Of a stretch of 64,000 nt of DNA, positions 59,736 through 64,000 are shown one piece after another. A program made the position numbers and the translations under genes. Under the pieces are notes generated by a model, which saw nothing but the letters and a program-made list of their open reading frames with translations, was not told the DNA's origin and did not search any database. The DNA lies in contig JAHDKI010000001.1 of NCBI GenBank assembly GCA_018436925.1, positions 62,001-126,000 of the forward strand, written 5' to 3'. How positions within the stretch are numbered: position 1 is the first letter of the stretch; each line of letters opens with the position of its first letter. This stretch comes from Syntrophaceae bacterium (GTDB lineage Bacteria > Desulfobacterota > Syntrophia > Syntrophales > Smithellaceae).

Positions 59736-61217
59736 ATGAATAAAAAGATCATCCAGCTCGTTCTTTTCCTTTTAGGCTTCGGCTTATTTATGTTTTCGCG
59801 CCGAAGCGAAATCATTCCTACATTTGGCTGTGCTATCATCATCGCACCGATCTTTATTTTGAGGTTTCTCAGAACTCAAGAACGTTATGCTTTGGGACTG
59901 ACCTTTCTCGGTTTCCTATTAAGTCTGAATATTGCGCTTTTCGGTTTATTCAATATAGACGACGGTTTCGGTACGCTTGCTGTAAATTTCATCAGAAGTT
60001 CTCTGTTGGCCGTTTTGTTCTTTGTTCCCTACCTGCTCGACAGGCTGATCTATCGGAGGATAAGACTTCCCGGCGCCGTCAAGACGCTTGTGTTTCCGAT
60101 ACTGGTTACAGCCATTCTATTTTTATCCTCCCTGGAAGGCCCTTTCGATGGCGACGTTGCTAAAGACATTTATTCCCAGGGGCCGCTTTTTCTTCAACAG
60201 ACGGCATCCTTATTCGGTTTGTGGGGATTTGTTTTCATGTACTCGTGGGTTGCATCATTTGTGAATTATTTATGGGAACACCGCTTCCAATGTAGAGCCG
60301 TCGCGCCGGCATGCGCCGCCATCATCGGCGCTTTTCTGATCCTGTCCGGATTCGGCCTGATCAGAATGGCATCTTATCCGGATCAAAACACGGCTACTGT
60401 AAAAGTTGCGGCGGCCGTTTTAACCCCTCGTGACGGTAAACCGGTCTTGATGATGGATATTTTCAATGCCAAACAGGCATCGCCTTTTGAAAATGTCATG
60501 CGTCGGATAGAAGACATGACCAAACAGGCATCCGGGAAAGCGGCGAAGATCATTTCCTTTCAGGAGTACGCCATCATCGTGGCTGAAAAGGACAGGGGAA
60601 AATTGCTCAAGGAGCTTCAACGGATTGCCAGAGATAACAGGATTTATCTGAATCTGGCCTATTCCTATTTTTCTAAAAATGAAAAAGGCCGGAACATGAA
60701 TGTGTTGATCAGTCCTGAAGGGGTTGTCCTGATCCACTATGCAAAAAGATTTTTGCTGGGATTCGGAGAATCCGGTGAAACGCTTGTATTTAGAAAAGGA
60801 CCCGAAGTGATTCAGACAGCCGCCACACCTTATGGCGTGATTGGTGTTGCAACTTGCCGCGACATGAGCTTCCCTTCCTATATCCGGCAAGCAGGCCAAA
60901 AGAACGTCGACTTGATGTTAGGGCCATCCTACGATTTTCCCAAAAGCGAAACGCACTCATACTATTTGCGCGCAATTGAAAATGGGTTTTCCCTTGTTCG
61001 CGCCACGTATAACGGAATCAGCTACGCAATGGATTATCACGGACGGATTCTCGCGATAATGGATTCGGAAAAGTCGAAAGACGGTATGATGGTTGCTGAT
61101 ATTCCCATCAAAGGAGTCAGAACCTTCTATTCCCGATGGGGTGATTGGTTCGGCTGGGCATGCGTTTTCAGCGCTTTACTGTGCGCGATTTATGCTTTTG
61201 TTCGGAAGCCTTCATAG
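59736..61217 (+). CDS. Apolipoprotein N-acyltransferase-like membrane protein with nitrilase domain
   Basis: A 493-residue protein. The N-terminus has about six membrane segments (to about 215), the middle is a nitrilase/CN-hydrolase domain (about 225-465) and one last membrane segment is near the end. The layout and triad fit Lnt: Glu in SFQEYAII, Lys in HYAKRFLLGFGE, Cys in VATCRDMSFP. Lnt puts the third acyl chain on lipoproteins in the inner membrane. The Lnt signature KRHLVPFGE is only partly kept, so it may be a second or specialised copy. AAGGAT lies before the ATG. Large for a cassette gene. Confidence 0.75.
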   Translation: MNKKIIQLVLFLLGFGLFMFSRRSEIIPTFGCAIIIAPIFILRFLRTQERYALGLTFLGFLLSLNIALFGLFNIDDGFGTLAVNFIRSSLLAVLFFVPYLLDRLIYRRIRLPGAVKTLVFPILVTAILFLSSLEGPFDGDVAKDIYSQGPLFLQQTASLFGLWGFVFMYSWVASFVNYLWEHRFQCRAVAPACAAIIGAFLILSGFGLIRMASYPDQNTATVKVAAAVLTPRDGKPVLMMDIFNAKQASPFENVMRRIEDMTKQASGKAAKIISFQEYAIIVAEKDRGKLLKELQRIARDNRIYLNLAYSYFSKNEKGRNMNVLISPEGVVLIHYAKRFLLGFGESGETLVFRKGPEVIQTAATPYGVIGVATCRDMSFPSYIRQAGQKNVDLMLGPSYDFPKSETHSYYLRAIENGFSLVRATYNGISYAMDYHGRILAIMDSEKSKDGMMVADIPIKGVRTFYSRWGDWFGWACVFSALLCAIYAFVRKPS

Positions 61218-61681
61218 CGGAACATCCTTAACCTATATATGGCCTTCAGTTTTCAAGCACATCATCGCCCCATAGACCGGAAAAGAAGAACAAAGAGTCT
61301 CCGGCCAAAAGAATAATGAAGCCCTGACATCGTTTTTTCTGTTTTTCAGTTCGGCGAGTTTGCCTTTCTTCCAGATGGAATATTTACTGAAGTATTTCGC
61401 GAGTCGTGAGATGCCTTCTACATCCGCCGAGCCGTAATGGCTGCATTGTTACCCATGAGCGTTTCTCAACATCCGCGCCAATTTTCAAACCGATGTTTCA
61501 CTTTATCAATGATTTACTACTCCGCTGATTGCAGATGAGCCTCATCTCCCAAGCGGTCGATATAACGAAGTATTTATTGACAACCGTTATTCTGTGTGCG
61601 AAAAGCCTAACCAGAGAATAAAAGGATTATACGCTTTCCTGGAGTTGATTATTGTATATCGCATCAAAGGAAATTGAAAAA
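61218..61681. other. 464-bp gap with a decayed gene fragment
   Basis: It holds the nrdD remnant at 61321-61452 (minus strand) and otherwise no gene, promoter or repeat that I can support. Confidence 0.5.
61321..61452 (-). pseudogene. Decayed nrdD 3'-end fragment
   Basis: Read on the minus strand this gives HYGSADVEGISRLAKYF then SKYSIWKKGKLAELKNRKND. The intact NrdD has CGSTDVEGIARLTKYYSKISGWNKGKLAELRNRRTN, so about 40 codons are homologous. Here the radical glycine is Ile, the second zinc Cys pair is incomplete (QCSHYGS), an in-frame stop lies eight codons upstream of the match start, and the frame runs past the usual end. A dead fragment, not an enzyme. Confidence 0.75.
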
Positions 61682-62374
61682 ATGAAGTCTATTTTGCATC
61701 TCATCACATACTGGATATTAATCCTTCTCGTCATCACAGGATGCGCGACCATGGAGCCGGCCAAAACACTTGACACGCAGACCGGAAAGGCCGACATCAT
61801 CATCCCCCATGCGTCCAAAGCTGAAATCGCCGATAAAATCACGAATACCATGCTGTCATCGGACTTTCAGCTTGAGATGCGCGATCCGGATGTCAATGTT
61901 CTTTCGTTTGTAAAACGGCCTAGGGAGCAATGGTTGGCCCGGTATACCTACAACATTGTGAACCATCCGCCGGAAGGTGTAAGAGTGATTACAAGCATTA
62001 GTCTCATTCATTATCCTGGGCGCAGGGATCAGGTTGTGACGGATCTTAGCCGAGGCTCGAAAGAAGCCGAAAGCGCTTACGCATTGTTAACCCGAATCCG
62101 TGACAACTATAGTCGTCAGGAACCCGCAAAGGAACCTGCCAAAAAAGGACTGGGAATGACCATGAAGGATTACACCATCACGGCCGTTGTACAGGGAGGC
62201 GTCGCTGAAAAAGCGGGACTTCAAAAGGGCGACGTTATTGTGAAAATTGACGGAGAACCGATAACCGGCGATGAAATGAAGGATGCCGTCCGCATCAATG
62301 GAAGACCCGGCGCAACAGTTAAGCTGCTGATCAGACGAGACGATCAGGAGCTTGTCGTCCATTTGGCAAGATAA
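61682..62374 (+). CDS. PDZ-domain lipoprotein
   Basis: A 230-residue lipoprotein: lipobox VITGC (Cys21), a conserved-looking central domain (about 40-140), and a C-terminal PDZ domain (about 155-230; VVQGGVAEKAGLQKGDVIVKIDGEPI). PDZ domains in the envelope bind C-termini of other proteins. AAAGGAAA precedes the ATG at 61682. Alone, without a protease domain. Confidence 0.8.
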   Translation: MKSILHLITYWILILLVITGCATMEPAKTLDTQTGKADIIIPHASKAEIADKITNTMLSSDFQLEMRDPDVNVLSFVKRPREQWLARYTYNIVNHPPEGVRVITSISLIHYPGRRDQVVTDLSRGSKEAESAYALLTRIRDNYSRQEPAKEPAKKGLGMTMKDYTITAVVQGGVAEKAGLQKGDVIVKIDGEPITGDEMKDAVRINGRPGATVKLLIRRDDQELVVHLAR

Positions 62375-62638
62375 AGACCTAATAGGAGTCGGACTAAACT
62401 AAATCAGCCGATGTCATGAAGATAACGAAATATTCACTGATAATATCTTTTCTGTGCGATAGATGTAGCCGCAATATTGAAGTAGTCCTCAAAACTTGTC
62501 TATTCAGTTGAGATCAGTTTTGAAACGGAACTTCGGTTTGGCTTCAATATTCATATTAAAAGCAGCAAAACAAAATTAAATAATTAGTGAATTACCGCCA
62601 AAGATGGAACGCATCGTAAGCTTCCCCTAAAGGTGGAC
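62375..62638. other. 264-bp gap with no recognised feature
   Basis: AT-rich intergenic DNA. I see AATCAGCCGATG (62402-62413), a weak echo of the AAGCCGAT block of the attC-like elements, but no hairpin around it. Confidence 0.35.
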
Positions 62639-62935
62639 ATGTTAAAAGTAGAGTTTTTTGGCATGACAAATTCGATTGGCGGTTTGAAATCAAGATTAAA
62701 ACAATTTGACAATTCAATCATTGGGAAAAGCGGTCATGGGGGTGCTGAACGTTTTCTTTTCAAATATAAACATCACAATATTCGTTCCAAGAAAATACTT
62801 GTATCAATCTGTCCGGTTGAGTGTATTGTTAAATCAAATAATCCAAAAGACTTACTAATGATGAGTGAGGTTGCATGGCTGGAATATTGTTGCTTCGCTC
62901 AGTATGCAAAGAAATTAAGAAGCTGTCTGAATTAA
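62639..62935 (+). CDS. Hypothetical protein
   Basis: A 98-residue soluble protein with no recognised family; contains SGHGGAERFLFKYKHHN and a Cys-rich C-terminus (EYCCFAQYAKKLRSCLN). AAGG lies close before the ATG at 62639; a GTG at 62633 in frame is possible. It is followed by attC-like element 4, so it is probably a cassette gene. Confidence 0.5.
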   Translation: MLKVEFFGMTNSIGGLKSRLKQFDNSIIGKSGHGGAERFLFKYKHHNIRSKKILVSICPVECIVKSNNPKDLLMMSEVAWLEYCCFAQYAKKLRSCLN

Positions 62936-62965
62936 CGACACGAAAGTGTCACCGAAACATAAACT

Positions 62966-63046
62966 AAAGCGCCAGCCGGGCGCTAAGGCCGATCGTCGCG
63001 CTGGGGGCGGGGCTTTGGCTTCGCTTCTCGTGCGGGTTGCATTCTA
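62966..63046 (+). repeat. attC-like hairpin element 4
   Basis: Its blocks AAAGCGCCAG, GCTAAGGCCGATCGTCGCGC and GGCTTCGCTTCTCGT match element 1 (57609-57685) in order and spacing, so the two are homologous dispersed repeats. The right core is GTTGCAT instead of GTTRRRY, so it may be degenerate. Confidence 0.55.
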
Positions 63047-63102
63047 TCGATATATAATTCGAATTATTGCGACTATTTCGTCAGGAAAGAGAGGATTGAA
63101 TT

Positions 63103-63690
63103 ATGATCAAAAGAATTATGATATTTGTTTTAGGGGTGTTCGTTATTTCGTGCGCTTCACAATATGTCGTGAATGATAATGTGCTTCAACAAAGCAAGTC
63201 GCTGAATACGGGCAAGGCCATGGATGTATTAAGAAGCCAACTTGCTGCTTCGGAAAAGCAGGCGGGCGTCTGTCAAGTTGTAACAAACGCATATCATAAT
63301 AAATCAACGTTCGTGCGGATAGATGAGAAAGCTAATCTCTATGCAAGTGGTGTGATCGCCAAACAATCGGTTGACGGAACCAGAGTTCAAAATTATGGTT
63401 CTTTCAAAACGGTTACAGTCAATATGCAAATCTATTACATTGATGTGCCTATTCGACTCAATCTGAGGGAGCTTTCTCTGATCCGAATCAAAGACAAAGA
63501 CAAAATATCAAAAGATCAAGTGGATTGTCCTGAACAGAAAGGGGAAATTTCACTATGGTTAAAATCAAGAGATTCGGATTATGCAAACGCGCTTGTCCTG
63601 AAAGTTGCAAGGGTGAATTTAGATGATACCCTTGCTGCGCTGCTATTCCTTTCTCCTGGGGCCGAACTCAAAGCAGGCGTTGGTTTCTGA
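63103..63690 (+). CDS. Lipoprotein of unknown function
   Basis: A 195-residue lipoprotein with lipobox VISC (Cys17). The rest is soluble; about 85-130 is strand-rich (GSFKTVTVNMQIYYIDVPI). No family was recognised. GAGAGG precedes the ATG. Flanked by attC-like elements 4 and 5. Confidence 0.65.
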   Translation: MIKRIMIFVLGVFVISCASQYVVNDNVLQQSKSLNTGKAMDVLRSQLAASEKQAGVCQVVTNAYHNKSTFVRIDEKANLYASGVIAKQSVDGTRVQNYGSFKTVTVNMQIYYIDVPIRLNLRELSLIRIKDKDKISKDQVDCPEQKGEISLWLKSRDSDYANALVLKVARVNLDDTLAALLFLSPGAELKAGVGF

Positions 63691-63752
63691 GATTTAAACG
63701 ATATTAGTCGGCAAGCGAATACCAATTGCGCGAGTTAAATGCAAAAATGGTA

Positions 63753-63806
63753 TCCCAATCCGCCGCTAGAATGGATCGCGTCTGTGGCGCTGCTCTAGCG
63801 TTCAGC
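63753..63806 (+). repeat. attC-like hairpin element 5
   Basis: TCCCAAT at the left, CGCTAGA paired with TCTAGCG around a bulged GATCGCG loop, and GTTCAGC at the right. The fold is like an attC site of about 54 bp, but both core boxes have a mismatch. Confidence 0.4.
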
Positions 63807-63859
63807 GCGCCTGTTATCGGCGCCGAATGAATGAAATGAAGGGGCAAGCTTAAAGGAAG

Positions 63860-64000
63860 ATGATTTTCCGTTTCTTTAAAAACAGGTTGAAGCCAAAAGA
63901 AGCCGGGGTATCGCTTTATCAACGGGATAATGGCTATATGCTGGTTATTGACAATAAAACCATTGCAGGATTCTGGATAGCAGCAGAACCATGTATCGCT
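63860..64000 (+). CDS. Hypothetical protein, cut by window end
   Basis: An open frame of 47 codons runs from ATG at 63860 to the end of the window without a stop, starting MIFRFFKNRLKPKEAG and continuing YQRDNGYMLVIDNKTIAGFW. AAAGGAAG lies just before the ATG, somewhat close. Too short to assign. It follows the last attC-like element. Confidence 0.5.
   Translation, partial: MIFRFFKNRLKPKEAGVSLYQRDNGYMLVIDNKTIAGFWIAAEPCIA

Larger units (their letters stand above)
57331..64000 (+). mobile_element. Possible integron-like gene cassette array (continues past window end)
   Basis: Nine small genes in a row, all on the plus strand, AT-richer than the rest and mostly of unknown function, with hairpin elements between several of them. 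Two elements (57609-57685 and 62966-63046) are clear relatives of each other; others (59145-59204, 63753-63806) fold like attC sites. No integrase or attI is in the window, so it would be a cluster lacking an integrase, or the integrase lies beyond 64000. Only some gaps have an element. Confidence 0.4.

Noticed and set aside
57331..64000. Integron integrase or attI site
   Set aside because: No tyrosine recombinase frame was found in the window on either strand, so a complete integron is not claimed.
1..64000. CRISPR arrays, tRNA and rRNA genes
   Set aside because: No regularly spaced short repeats, cloverleaf-type sequences or rRNA signatures were seen.

Overview
The window is about 64 kb of a chromosome that looks like an anaerobic Gram-negative bacterium, most likely a deltaproteobacterium of the Syntrophales type (inference from gene content). 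The signs are a class III anaerobic ribonucleotide reductase, a second glycyl radical enzyme with its activase, a one-chain ADP-forming acyl-CoA synthetase, a CoA-transferase/GNAT fusion, sulfide-type Thi4, many lipoproteins, PilZ proteins and a lipopolysaccharide heptose gene. No rRNA, tRNA or CRISPR array was seen.

Layout. 1-17.8 kb is ordinary core DNA: the end of pyrG, a chemoreceptor, CoA-transferase/GNAT, a gpsA relative, a MORN-type repeat protein, a tandem Usp, a PLD-lipoprotein-surE operon, gmhA-grpE-dnaK divergent from three hsp20 genes, menG/ubiE, and thi4-thiE under a TPP riboswitch with an attenuator. 17.8-33.5 kb is the most interesting part: a Liv-type ABC importer, an outer-membrane porin-like protein, a MerR-TetR fusion regulator, an Fe-S protein, an orphan HypA, an unassigned glycyl radical enzyme, its radical-SAM activase and a lipoprotein. 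Four promoters here carry the same 26-bp palindromic operator. The block is bounded by a 30-bp direct repeat (29/30 identical) whose right copy is the 3' coding end of nrdD, so it looks like a genomic island inserted at the nrdD 3' end. No integrase is visible.

33.5-57 kb is again mostly core: nrdD with an HD phosphohydrolase, ADP-forming acyl-CoA ligase, PpiC foldase, amidase, YhbY, a double-PilZ protein, a lipoprotein esterase, two ABC-F ATPases (EttA-like and Uup-like), MBL and alpha/beta hydrolases, PspC, CcdA-TlpA, and a signalling group made of CheY, a CheX-like protein and a REC-PilZ-Ser/Thr kinase.

57.1-64 kb is AT-richer. It holds small, same-strand genes, mostly unknown membrane or lipoproteins. 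Between several of them lie hairpin elements resembling integron attC sites; at least two are clear copies of one another. This could be a cassette array without an integrase in view. A decayed nrdD 3' fragment that has lost the radical glycine also lies here.

Working model: the MerR-TetR protein represses uptake (porin, Liv importer) and conversion (glycyl radical enzyme, activase, Fe-S protein) of one unknown small organic substrate by binding the shared operator.
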